A DNA stretch of 64,000 bases from Methanofollis sp. UBA420 (GTDB lineage Archaea > Halobacteriota > Methanomicrobia > Methanomicrobiales > Methanofollaceae): positions 13,557 through 77,556 of the forward strand of contig NZ_DAGX01000006.1 of the NCBI RefSeq assembly GCF_002498315.1, written 5' to 3'. Positions 16,570 through 24,833 of the stretch are shown here, piece after piece. The notes below the pieces were generated by a model. That model saw only the letters and a program-made list of their open reading frames with translations, did not search any database and had not been told where the DNA came from. The stretch's first letter is position 1; each line of letters starts with the position of its first letter. A program made the translations under genes and the position numbers.

Positions 16570-16736
16570 TTATATACCCAAATGCACAACATTATACAAT
16601 GATGTATCATATGGCGCATTTTCCTGCCCCCGCGGGGTGCAGACCCGCCACCCCGGCATCACCCTGGCGCTGGTGACCGCCGCACTCTTTTCATCTCCCG
16701 AGCACAGCCAGCCGAATATCACACAACCTCGATATC
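16570..16736 (+). promoter_or_regulatory. Promoter and long leader of the ECF transporter operon
   Basis: TTATATA at 16570-16576 predicts transcription from about 16600, which leaves a leader of about 135 bases, unusually long for this window. The leader has GC-rich self-complementary stretches around 16625-16680 (CCCCGCGGGG, GGGTGCAGACCC, CACCCCGGCATCACC). A ligand-sensing leader is possible but no known riboswitch class is recognised. The remaining bases from 16433 to 16569 show no gene. Confidence 0.35.
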
Positions 16737-17264
16737 ATGAAGTCACGCGACATTGCCATTGCAGGTATCCTGCTTGCCACCGGCGCGATCATGCGCTATA
16801 TTTCCCTGGTGATCCCGGGCCCGATCGTCTCGAACCTGGTCATCGCCTTCTACTGCCTTGCGATCATCCTCATCGTCCCGGCCTTCGGGGAGGCCGTCGG
16901 TATCGGCGTCGTCGCCGGGATCGTCTGCGCTCTCGTCAGCCACTCGGTCTTCCCACCCGCAAACCTCGTCTCAGAACCCATCGGTGCGGCCGTCTGTCTC
17001 ATCGCCTATACAGCGCTGAAAGGGCGGGTCGGCACGGCACCCGGCATCGCCACCCTCGTTGCGACCCTTGCCTCGGGAGCGACCTTCGTCGCCGTTGCCG
17101 CCCTTGCCATCGCCCCGACGATCCTGACGAAGTTCCCCTCGATCGGGGCCTTCGTCCTGGTGACCGCACCGATCGTCGTCCTGACCGCGGTCGTGAACGC
17201 CGGGATCGCCCAGGCGCTCTTCATCCCCGCGTCCCGTGCCCTCACACGGGGGAGAGGCCTGTGA
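16737..17264 (+). CDS. ECF transporter substrate-binding membrane subunit (S component)
   Basis: A 175-residue hydrophobic protein with about six membrane helices, starting MKSRDIAIAGILLATGAIMRY. Size, topology and direct linkage to a double ATPase and an EcfT subunit identify it as the S component, which binds the vitamin or metal chelate in the membrane. The conserved small-residue helix needed to dock EcfT is plausible in AIAGILLATGA. The substrate cannot be read from the sequence. It overlaps the ATPase gene by four bases (GTGA). Confidence 0.8.
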   Translation: MKSRDIAIAGILLATGAIMRYISLVIPGPIVSNLVIAFYCLAIILIVPAFGEAVGIGVVAGIVCALVSHSVFPPANLVSEPIGAAVCLIAYTALKGRVGTAPGIATLVATLASGATFVAVAALAIAPTILTKFPSIGAFVLVTAPIVVLTAVVNAGIAQALFIPASRALTRGRGL

Positions 17265-18676
17265 TCCGGCTAGACGGCCTCACCTACACCTATCCGGGCG
17301 CAGAAGCCCCGGCCCTGAAGGGCGTCGACCTCACGGTCGGGGCAGGCGAACTCGTCCTCCTCACCGGCCCGACGGGGGCCGGGAAGACCACGCTCTGCCG
17401 CGCCGCAGGCGGCGTCCTCGCCCACGGATACGGCGGCACCACGGAGGGAACGGTCAGGATCGCAGGGAAGGACGCGGCTGACTACCAGGGCATGGAGGAT
17501 GTCGCCTCTGTCGCAGGCATGACCTTCGACGATGCCGACGCCCAGCTCATACTCTCCACCGTCGAGGAGGAGATCGGATCGGCCTGCGGCGAGGGGACAG
17601 ACACCGCGGAGATCCTTCTGATGATGGGCCTCCTCCACCTCAGGGAAAGGGCGCCGCACACCCTCTCCGGCGGGGAAAAACAGCGGAATGTCCTCGGGGC
17701 GGCGATCGCGGGCATGAGGCCCGTGCTGATCCTTGACGAGCCCGCGGCCGAACTCGACCCGGCCCATGCGGCACGAGTGGCAGGGATCCTTTCCACCCTG
17801 AAGGAGAAGGGCACCGCGATCCTCCTTGCTGAGAACATGCCCGGCCCCTTCGCCGCGATCGCCGACCGCGTCGTCAGGCTCGAAGGGGGGCGGGTCGCCG
17901 CCAGGGCAGGCCAGTCAGCAGTTCCGGCCGGGAGGCCGGCAGAGGCCGCACCGGCCGGAGAGCCCGCGATCAGGATCGCCGGCCTCGCCCACTCTTATGG
18001 CAGCGGTTTTTCCCTCGGCCCCATCGACCTTGTCGTCAGGGCAGGGGAGTGCGTGGCGATCACCGGCGAGAACGGTTCAGGAAAGACCACCCTGATCAGG
18101 CACCTGAACGGCCTCCTCCTCCCTGAGAAGGGAATGGTCGAGGTCTGCGGCATGGACACGAAACAGCACCCTGTCGCCGCCCTCGCCCGGAAGGTCGGCC
18201 TCGTCTTCCAGAACCCGGACACCATGCTCTTCGAGGAGACGGCAGAGCGCGAGGTCCTCTTCGGGGCGCGGAACACCGGCGTCCCCGACCCGGCAGGGGC
18301 GGCACGGGCGGCCCTCTCGGCAGTCGGCCTCCTCGCGCGGAAGGACGCCTACCCCCGCCACCTCAGCCGCGGGGAAAGGCAGCGCCTCGCCGTCGCCTGC
18401 GTCCTTGCGATGGACCCGGCGGTGATCGTCCTCGACGAACCGACCACCGGGCTTGCGCCCGAGGAGGCGGGCATCGTCATGGACCACCTGCAGCGCCTCT
18501 GCAGGGAGGGGAAGGCCGTCGTCATGGTCACCCACGACCACGGACTTGCGGCGCGGTATGCCGGCCGGACCATCAGGATGGAAAAAGGACAGGTCGTCGA
18601 AGACACCACACACGGAGCGGAGACATGCAGGAGATCTTCCAGTACAGGAACGGCACAGGCGTCCTCCACCGCATGA
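17261..18676 (+). CDS. ECF transporter ATPase, two fused ATP-binding domains
   Basis: About 471 residues holding two complete ABC ATPase domains, equivalent to EcfA and EcfA' in one chain. Domain 1: GPTGAGKTT (Walker A, about residue 35), LSGGEKQR (signature), LILDEPAAELD (Walker B). Domain 2 from about residue 230: GENGSGKTT, LVFQNPDTM (Q-loop), LSRGERQR (signature with R), IVLDEPTTGL, and TH as H-loop; domain 1 has AEN where the H-loop His is expected, so its site may be degenerate. Start GTG overlaps the S-component stop; the end overlaps ecfT by 52 bases. Confidence 0.9.
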   Translation: MIRLDGLTYTYPGAEAPALKGVDLTVGAGELVLLTGPTGAGKTTLCRAAGGVLAHGYGGTTEGTVRIAGKDAADYQGMEDVASVAGMTFDDADAQLILSTVEEEIGSACGEGTDTAEILLMMGLLHLRERAPHTLSGGEKQRNVLGAAIAGMRPVLILDEPAAELDPAHAARVAGILSTLKEKGTAILLAENMPGPFAAIADRVVRLEGGRVAARAGQSAVPAGRPAEAAPAGEPAIRIAGLAHSYGSGFSLGPIDLVVRAGECVAITGENGSGKTTLIRHLNGLLLPEKGMVEVCGMDTKQHPVAALARKVGLVFQNPDTMLFEETAEREVLFGARNTGVPDPAGAARAALSAVGLLARKDAYPRHLSRGERQRLAVACVLAMDPAVIVLDEPTTGLAPEEAGIVMDHLQRLCREGKAVVMVTHDHGLAARYAGRTIRMEKGQVVEDTTHGAETCRRSSSTGTAQASSTA

Positions 18677-19242
18677 ACCCGGTCGCGAAGATCGGCGGCG
18701 GCGCGGCGGTCGTCATCCTCGCCGTCCTCACGAGCGACCCGCTCGTCCTCGGCGGCATGGTCCTTGGCCTCGCGGCTCTCGGAGTTGCTGCAGGCACAGG
18801 AAAAGACCTGGCGCAGCAGGTTCCCCTCCTCATCTTCCTCGGCGGGTTCCTTGTCGCCGTCACCGTCCTCACCGTCCCGGAGATCGGCCTCTCCTTCGGC
18901 CTTGCCCTTGCCCTCCGCTTCTGCGCCATGGTCTTCGCCTTCCAGATCCTGGTGGCCACGACCATGCCGACCGCCCTTGTCAGGGCCCTGCGGAGGATCG
19001 GCTTTCCCGCGGACTACGCCCTGATGGCACTCGTCGCCCTGCGGTTCGTCCCCCACCTCCAGATCGAGGGGACGAAGATCAGTGAGGCGCAGGCGGCACG
19101 GGGTTTCTCGCCCGGGACAGGCGTCAGGGGCATGGTCAGGAAGGCCCTGCCGGTGCTCGTGCCCCTCATCGCCAACGCCCTCGGGAAGGCCGAGGTGATC
19201 GGACTGACCATCGACCTGCGGAGGCTGCGGGAACACCTCTGA
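18625..19242 (+). CDS. ecfT: ECF transporter transmembrane coupling subunit EcfT
   Basis: A 205-residue CbiQ/EcfT family protein with about five membrane helices. It couples ATP hydrolysis by the double ATPase to movement of the S component. The cytoplasmic coupling helices show the Ala-Arg-Gly motif in EAQAARGF (about residue 155) and a second helix GKAEVIGLTIDLRR where the ARG motif is degenerate. The start lies within the end of the ATPase gene, so translation is coupled. The operon ends here. Confidence 0.88.
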   Translation: MQEIFQYRNGTGVLHRMNPVAKIGGGAAVVILAVLTSDPLVLGGMVLGLAALGVAAGTGKDLAQQVPLLIFLGGFLVAVTVLTVPEIGLSFGLALALRFCAMVFAFQILVATTMPTALVRALRRIGFPADYALMALVALRFVPHLQIEGTKISEAQAARGFSPGTGVRGMVRKALPVLVPLIANALGKAEVIGLTIDLRRLREHL

Positions 19243-19370
19243 TCCCGGACAGGTTGATATCAGGTGCGCCTCAGGGACTTCCCGGGATCGAGAGAATCGA
19301 GAAAAATATCGCCCAATTTTAATCTCTGATCGATTTAAAGGGATTATTTCCCATAGGGCCGAACAGACAG

Positions 19371-19378
19371 ATATAAAA
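19371..19378 (+). promoter_or_regulatory. TATA box of the gene at 19403
   Basis: ATATAAAA lies 25 bases before ATG 19403, which makes that ATG the likely first base of a leaderless mRNA and argues against the ATG at 19379 that touches the box. Confidence 0.55.
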
Positions 19379-19402
19379 ATGACTGTGGGCGATACCCTCA
19401 AC

Positions 19403-19885
19403 ATGAAAGGGGAAACAGCCCTGGGCATCATCACAGTTCTGACATTTCTCTTCATCCTCGTCTTCCTCCTCGTCACCAGCGGGGCAGGCGGAGAAACAGC
19501 CGTCCCCACCACAGACCCCGGCGCGGCGGTGGTGACCCCTGCATCGGCACAGACACCGGCCCCCCTGCCCACATATACCCCGGCAGGGGAAACTGCCGAT
19601 CCGGTCACCGGCAGATGGGTCTCCGACCCGCCATCTCACGAGGAACTCGACCTCCGCCCTGACGGCACCGGCACCCTCACGGCCGTCCCCGAGAACCTCA
19701 CAGGGGAGGCACGCACGCATGCGGTGGTCTGGGAGGAGGACACGGCCACCAGGGTCGAAGGAATGCGCACGTACCGCCTCACCGTCCTCGGCAATACCGA
19801 ATCCATCCTCTACCTCAGGAACAGGACCGACACCCTCTCCAGAAACGGCCTCGGGATCGCCCTGACGTACACGCGGTCTCCATAA
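19403..19885 (+). CDS. Membrane-anchored hypothetical protein with Thr/Pro-rich linker
   Basis: About 160 residues: one hydrophobic helix (GIITVLTFLFILVFLLVT), a Thr/Ala/Pro-rich stretch of about 45 residues (PTTDPGA, TPAPLPTYTPAGE), then a small beta-rich domain starting GRWVSDPPSHEELDLRPDGTGTLT and ending IALTYTRSP. The order fits a domain held outside the cell by a single N-terminal anchor. The WxSDP...L.DGTGT phrase is seen in small lipocalin-like domains of methanogen surface proteins; function unknown. Confidence 0.6.
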   Translation: MKGETALGIITVLTFLFILVFLLVTSGAGGETAVPTTDPGAAVVTPASAQTPAPLPTYTPAGETADPVTGRWVSDPPSHEELDLRPDGTGTLTAVPENLTGEARTHAVVWEEDTATRVEGMRTYRLTVLGNTESILYLRNRTDTLSRNGLGIALTYTRSP

Positions 19886-19922
19886 CACAGGTTTTTCTCC
19901 GCAGGGGAGGATATCTGCAGGC

Positions 19923-21758
19923 ATGATCCCGCAGCCATCTTTCCTGCCCATGACCCGCGAGGAGGCCGACGCACTCGGCATCGGGGAGTTCGACGTCATC
20001 CTCATTACAGGCGACGCCTATGTCGACCACCCCTCCTTCGGGACCGCGATCATCGGGAGAGTGCTCTGGGACGCGGGCTACAAAGTCGGCGTCATCGCGC
20101 AGCCGGACTGGAAAAAGCCTGATGACTTCCTCCGTCTTGGCAGGCCCAGGCTCTTTTTCAGCATCTCTTCGGGGAACGTGGACTCGATGGTCAATGCCTT
20201 CACGCCGCGGAAGAAGCGGCGGAGCACAGACGCCTACTCCCCGGGCGGGCGGCCCCGCCGCCCGGACAGGGCAACGATTGTCTACGCAAACATGGTCAGA
20301 TCCCTCTTCCCGGGCACCCCGATCATCCTCGGGGGCATCGAGGCAAGCCTGCGCCGCTTCGCCCACTATGACCACTGGTCTGACTCGGTCCGCCAGGCGG
20401 TCCTTGCCGACGCCCCCGCAGACGCCCTCGTCTACGGGATGGGGGAGAGGCAGGTCGTCGAGATCGCCGGGCGCCTTGCCGCAGGAAAAGACCTGCAAGG
20501 GATCCGGGGGACCGCGGTGACGATCTCTGTCGCGGAGTGGCGGGAGACAGATCCCGCGGGGATGGTCGTCATCCCCGGCTACCCTGAGGTGCGCGAGAGC
20601 CCGGAGGCCTATGCCCGGGCCTTCGCCCTCCATGCACGGGAGCAGGACCCGGTCCGCGGCAGGACAGTCGTCCAGCCTCACCCGAAGACCGTCATCGTCC
20701 AGTACCCGCCGGCCCTCCCCCTGGACACCGCCGCGCTCGACCATGTCTACGCACTCCCGTACACCCGGGCCGCGCACCCGTCGTACAGGGAACCTATCCC
20801 TGCCCTCGAACCGGTGCAGTTCTCCATCACCACACACCGCGGCTGCTTCGGCTCCTGCTCCTTCTGCGCCCTCACTCATCATCAGGGCCGGATCATCCAG
20901 AGCCGGAGCCCCACCTCGATCCTCGCAGAGGCGCGGCGCCTCGCAGCAATGCCCGGGTTCAAAGGCGTGATCCAGGACGTCGGCGGACCGACCGCGGACA
21001 TGTACGGTCTCTCCTGCCCGCAGTGGGAGAAGCATGGTGCCTGCCCGGACAGGCGGTGCAGCCCGGACTGCCCGAACCTTGCGACCTCGCATGCCGCCCA
21101 GATAGACCTCCTGCGCCAGTTGCGGACACTTTCAGGGGTGCGGCAGGTGCACATCCAGTCAGGGATCAGGTACGACCTCGCCCTTGCCGACCCCGCGTAC
21201 ATCGACGAGATCGCCGCTCACCATGTCTCCGGCCACCTCAAGGTCGCCCCCGAGCACATTGCAAAACAGGTGACCACCCTCATGAACAAACCGGGCAGGG
21301 AGGTCTTCGACCGCTTCAAGGAGCGTTTTGCGGCGGCGAGCAGAAAGGCCGGGAAAGAGCAGTACCTCCTCCCGTACCTCATGTCAGGCCACCCCGGCTG
21401 CACCATCCAGGACAGTATCGAACTCGCCGAGTACATCAGGGACAACCGCCTGTACACCGAGCAGGTGCAGGACTTTACCCCGACGCCAATGACCCGCTCG
21501 ACCTGCATGTACGCCACCGGAATCGACCCCATGACAATGGAGCAGATCCATGTCCCGGCAGGGCGGGAGAAGGAGGTCCAGCGGGCGCTCCTCCAGTACA
21601 GGGACCCGAAGAACCGCGGCCTTGTCGCGGAAGGACTGCATCAGGCCAGGCGGGAAGACCTCATCGGCAGCGGCTGGGCCTGCCTCGTTCCGGCACGGCA
21701 TGACAGGCCAGAGAGGGAGAGGGCGGAGACACAGAGGCGGAGCGGGCGCAGACGATGA
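19923..21758 (+). CDS. YgiQ-family radical SAM protein
   Basis: A 611-residue protein of the YgiQ family. The N-terminal part (GDAYVDHPSFGTAIIGR, LGGIEASLRRFAHYD) is a B12-binding-like fold; the radical SAM cluster motif is RGCFGSCSFCAL at about residue 306; a Cys-rich insert CPDRRCSPDCPN follows near 378, likely a second metal site. The C-terminal part has DFTPTPMTRSTCMY. The reaction of the family is not established. GGGGAGGATAT precedes the ATG. It overlaps the DUF2117 gene by four bases. Confidence 0.88.
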   Translation: MIPQPSFLPMTREEADALGIGEFDVILITGDAYVDHPSFGTAIIGRVLWDAGYKVGVIAQPDWKKPDDFLRLGRPRLFFSISSGNVDSMVNAFTPRKKRRSTDAYSPGGRPRRPDRATIVYANMVRSLFPGTPIILGGIEASLRRFAHYDHWSDSVRQAVLADAPADALVYGMGERQVVEIAGRLAAGKDLQGIRGTAVTISVAEWRETDPAGMVVIPGYPEVRESPEAYARAFALHAREQDPVRGRTVVQPHPKTVIVQYPPALPLDTAALDHVYALPYTRAAHPSYREPIPALEPVQFSITTHRGCFGSCSFCALTHHQGRIIQSRSPTSILAEARRLAAMPGFKGVIQDVGGPTADMYGLSCPQWEKHGACPDRRCSPDCPNLATSHAAQIDLLRQLRTLSGVRQVHIQSGIRYDLALADPAYIDEIAAHHVSGHLKVAPEHIAKQVTTLMNKPGREVFDRFKERFAAASRKAGKEQYLLPYLMSGHPGCTIQDSIELAEYIRDNRLYTEQVQDFTPTPMTRSTCMYATGIDPMTMEQIHVPAGREKEVQRALLQYRDPKNRGLVAEGLHQARREDLIGSGWACLVPARHDRPERERAETQRRSGRRR

Positions 21759-22837
21759 CGCCAGTGGATTTTTGTCAGGGAAGGTCCACACATTCAGGTA
21801 TGGATACCGGGGAAACGCTCGCCATGATCGTCCACGGCCCCGACCCCTTCGACTGCGGGGACGTCGGGAGACTCCTTGCATCCCTCGGCGATGTGCGCAT
21901 CATCGTCGCCGGAGTGATGGGCCGGACCGCCGCGGAGGAGTCGGGCCTCCCCTGTGAATACTGTGGCGTCCCCCCGAGCCAGGTGCTTGCCCACATCGAC
22001 GGCCCGGCCTTCCTCCTCAACCGCGGGAAGACCCCCGAATCAGGCCGGGTCTTCGGCGGGATCGTCGCCGGGAGACTCGGGCGCGGCCTTGTCCACGTTG
22101 AGTGCACGCCCGGGACGGTCTTCTGCTGGAACGAGGGGGACACCGTCCTTGCAGCATGCCTCGCCTCAGTCCTCGGCTACACGGTCGAGGAGGTCAGGGC
22201 CGTCCCCCCGGACAGCGGTTCTGTGCGGGAGGTCAGGGGGTGCGTCCCGGGAGAACCGGTCTTTGTCAACGGGATCGTCATCGGGAGAGCGACGACCGGG
22301 ACCGTCGTGCTGCGCGAGAGGTACGGCGCAGTCGAGGCTGTCTCCGGGCTTCTGGTCAAGCCCCACGGCCTTGAGAAACTCGCCCGCTCAGGGCCGGTCT
22401 CCCTTGCCCATGCCTGGTGCAAGAGCGGCCAGATCAGGCAACACGCCCCGGCACAGGGCGGAAAGGTGCAGGAGGAGGGGCGGGTGATCGTCCTCGACCA
22501 CTGCGGCCACCGCTTCTATGAACGGCTCGCCCCTGAAACCTGCGGCGTGCTCGCCATCGGCGACGACACCACAGCCGTGGCCGGGCACATCGCCGCTCAC
22601 CTCGGCATCCCCGTGCTCGGCATCACCGACGGCGACAGAGATGGGGTGGTCGGCGGCACCTTCCCGAAAGGTTCGGTCGTGCTCGCCGTGACCACAGGGC
22701 GAGACGACGAGGTCGGCCTCGATATCGCCGGGACAATTCCTGATGGAAAAACAGACTGGGACAAATGGATTGCCGGAGCCCTCAAGATGGTGGAGGACAG
22801 GGCTGAGATCGTCCTCGACCAGAGGCGACAATCATGA
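21755..22837 (+). CDS. DUF2117 family protein
   Basis: A 345-360 residue protein matching the methanogen DUF2117 family: MIVHGPDPFDCGDVGRLLASL at the start, VAGVMGRTAAEESGLP, RVIVLDHCGHRFYERLAP and GITDGDRDGV later. The last part resembles a DHH/nucleotide-like fold with metal-type residues, but no activity is known. The ATG at 21755 overlaps the YgiQ stop (ATGA), suggesting coupling; a second ATG at 21800 (MDTGETLAMIVHG) gives the more usual N-terminus. The end overlaps the Nre gene by four bases. Confidence 0.78.
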   Translation: MTPVDFCQGRSTHSGMDTGETLAMIVHGPDPFDCGDVGRLLASLGDVRIIVAGVMGRTAAEESGLPCEYCGVPPSQVLAHIDGPAFLLNRGKTPESGRVFGGIVAGRLGRGLVHVECTPGTVFCWNEGDTVLAACLASVLGYTVEEVRAVPPDSGSVREVRGCVPGEPVFVNGIVIGRATTGTVVLRERYGAVEAVSGLLVKPHGLEKLARSGPVSLAHAWCKSGQIRQHAPAQGGKVQEEGRVIVLDHCGHRFYERLAPETCGVLAIGDDTTAVAGHIAAHLGIPVLGITDGDRDGVVGGTFPKGSVVLAVTTGRDDEVGLDIAGTIPDGKTDWDKWIAGALKMVEDRAEIVLDQRRQS

Positions 22838-23988
22838 TGCGATGTGCCGAATGCAAGGGAAAACTTCTTTGCGGGCTCCCGAAGTGCCCGATCATGAGCA
22901 GGTTCCATGCCCAGGTGCGAACCGCTGCCAGGGGCACGAGTTATATGGGATCGGCCCCGTCGGTCTTTGTCGGTTCGGCCGGGTATCCGGCAGTCTCGGC
23001 AGGGCCATTGATGGTCAACGACCCCGACCTCCCGCCCCTCTGGATGGCGCAGGGCCTCTCCATCGACGACATCGTCGGCATCAGGGCGCGGACGATCCGG
23101 GGCACCGCACGGCCGGACGCGGTTTCCGACCAGATTCAGGAGATCGCACTCTCCTCCCGGCCCCTCGATATCGAGGCGGCCTTCGAGCGCCCGATCAGCT
23201 TCGACCTCCGCTTCGACGGCACGGTCACGCCGGTCGGACTCTCGGGGAGCATCAGGAAACTTGACGTGCTGGACAATGCACGTGTCGACCGGGTCGTCGA
23301 CCGCGTCACCTCAGACAGTGACCTCACGGCGACCGAGGCCTGTGTGACCCTCGGTTCGGAGGGGGTCGACGTCTACCAGATCGCACAGATGATGAGTGCA
23401 GGGCTCCTTGGCAGGCAACGTCGCATCGTCCCGACCAGGTGGTCGATCACCGCCGTCGACGACACCGTCGGCACCGGGTTGAAGAGGCGGATCGCCCGAT
23501 TTCAGCCTGCAAGCGAGATCGAATTCTTCGCCGCCACGGCCTATGGGAACACGATGGCCGTCATCCTCGTCCCGGGCGACTGGAAGTTCGAGATGATCGA
23601 GATCTGGGGGAAGCACTCTCTCTGGTCGGGAGAGGAGGAGACAATCGTCCAGGACATCGAGGGGAAGAAGAGGGGCGGCTACTCCCCCATCGGCGGGGCC
23701 TATTACGCGGCCCGCCTCGCCGTCGCCGAGCACCTCGCACGCGCAGGGAGATCGGCGCGGGTTGTCGTGGTGCGGTACGCGGGCAGCGACTACTGGGCGC
23801 CCCTCGGATCCTGGGTGATCAGGGAGGCGACCAGACAGGCGATGAAACAGGCACCTGTCAGGTGCGGGGATCTGAAGGAGGCAATGACGCGGGTGGACGA
23901 CGTGATCGGGTCGCCACAGTGGCGGCAGAAGAGCAGACTCATCCCGGAGATGCTATCGCAGAGGTCGTTATTTGAATTTTTTGGATAA
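22834..23988 (+). CDS. Nre-type DNA repair protein with PCNA-interaction motif
   Basis: A 384-residue protein of the archaeal Nre family (NreA in halophiles acts with UvrABC-type and other repair after DNA damage). Residues 4-19 (CAECKGKLLCGLPKCP) form a four-Cys zinc-type site typical of the family, followed by YMGSAPSVFVGSAGYP. The last nine residues, QRSLFEFFG, are a textbook PIP box for binding the PCNA sliding clamp. Third gene of the YgiQ-DUF2117-Nre unit with four-base overlaps. Confidence 0.85.
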   Translation: MMRCAECKGKLLCGLPKCPIMSRFHAQVRTAARGTSYMGSAPSVFVGSAGYPAVSAGPLMVNDPDLPPLWMAQGLSIDDIVGIRARTIRGTARPDAVSDQIQEIALSSRPLDIEAAFERPISFDLRFDGTVTPVGLSGSIRKLDVLDNARVDRVVDRVTSDSDLTATEACVTLGSEGVDVYQIAQMMSAGLLGRQRRIVPTRWSITAVDDTVGTGLKRRIARFQPASEIEFFAATAYGNTMAVILVPGDWKFEMIEIWGKHSLWSGEEETIVQDIEGKKRGGYSPIGGAYYAARLAVAEHLARAGRSARVVVVRYAGSDYWAPLGSWVIREATRQAMKQAPVRCGDLKEAMTRVDDVIGSPQWRQKSRLIPEMLSQRSLFEFFG

Positions 23989-24044
23989 TGTCACTGCAAT
24001 CTAAACATAAAACTATTTATTTTTCCAACTCGAAAAAAAGGAAT

Positions 24045-24833
24045 ATGTATCGGTACGGGATCGCACCCCTCCTTCTTGCCACCCTGGTATCCGCGGTCTC
24101 TGCGCTGAACACGCCAGCGGCCACGGTCACACCGACTTTCTCCAGCGAGGATCTCTACACCCTCTTCATTGGCGGGATCATCTACCTGAACCTCTTTGCC
24201 GTCTTCCTTGCCCATATCCTCAAGAAGGGAGGATACGTCACCAACCGCCCACCGATCGTGCGAGGCGTTGCCATCCTCCTTGGCATCGCTGCCGTCGGCA
24301 TCGGAAGCGTCTTCATCGTCTTCACCGCGATGGTGCTCCTCGCCGAACTCGGCATCGTCCCCCTATTCTCATGGACAGAGGATTTTTTCGCCTATTTCCT
24401 CTCTGACATCATCCCCGTATATACGGGGGCCCCTGAATTCTCGATGACTGCAGGTCTCCTCGTCGCCGCGGCCGCAGGCTTTGTATCGTTCCTCCTCGGT
24501 TCCGTTCTTCTCGTGCGAAACACAGGCGATGTGAGTTTTGCCAAGGTCGCCATGCCGACAGCGAGCGGATCGGTCGTTCAGAACAAAGCAGACAGGTCCG
24601 ACGAACCCCTCAACCCGACACTCTCTTTCAGGGTGGAAAACCGCCGGACGCAGGAACCGGCGCCCGACGTAAAGTTGATGCTCAGGCAGCGGGAGGGTAT
24701 GCGCTTCCACACAAAGTTCACCGACTTCAATGGCGAGGTCACCTTCACCAATGTTGAAGGTTATGGCTCGGAGTACTACGCCTATGTGGAAGGGGATGAA
24801 AACAGGACGGTGTACAGGGTCATAAGAATTTGA
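24045..24833 (+). CDS. Membrane hypothetical protein with C-terminal carboxypeptidase-regulatory-like domain
   Basis: About 262 residues. A signal-like start (MYRYGIAPLLLATLVSAVSA), three further hydrophobic helices (residues 45-65, 80-110, 140-165), and a soluble end with LSFRVENRRTQEPAPDVKLMLRQ and FTDFNGEVTFTNVEGY, the layout of a small beta-sandwich (Ig/CarbopepD-like) domain. I chose ATG 24045 because CTATTTATTTTT lies about 28 bases upstream; an ATG at 23988 would include that box. The last 14 bases overlap the convergent DNA ligase gene. Function unknown. Confidence 0.6.
   Translation: MYRYGIAPLLLATLVSAVSALNTPAATVTPTFSSEDLYTLFIGGIIYLNLFAVFLAHILKKGGYVTNRPPIVRGVAILLGIAAVGIGSVFIVFTAMVLLAELGIVPLFSWTEDFFAYFLSDIIPVYTGAPEFSMTAGLLVAAAAGFVSFLLGSVLLVRNTGDVSFAKVAMPTASGSVVQNKADRSDEPLNPTLSFRVENRRTQEPAPDVKLMLRQREGMRFHTKFTDFNGEVTFTNVEGYGSEYYAYVEGDENRTVYRVIRI

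Noticed and set aside
16529..17260. Long N-terminal extension of the ECF ATPase
   Set aside because: It is an out-of-frame reading of the S-component gene; the ATPase starts at GTG 17261 overlapping the S-component stop.
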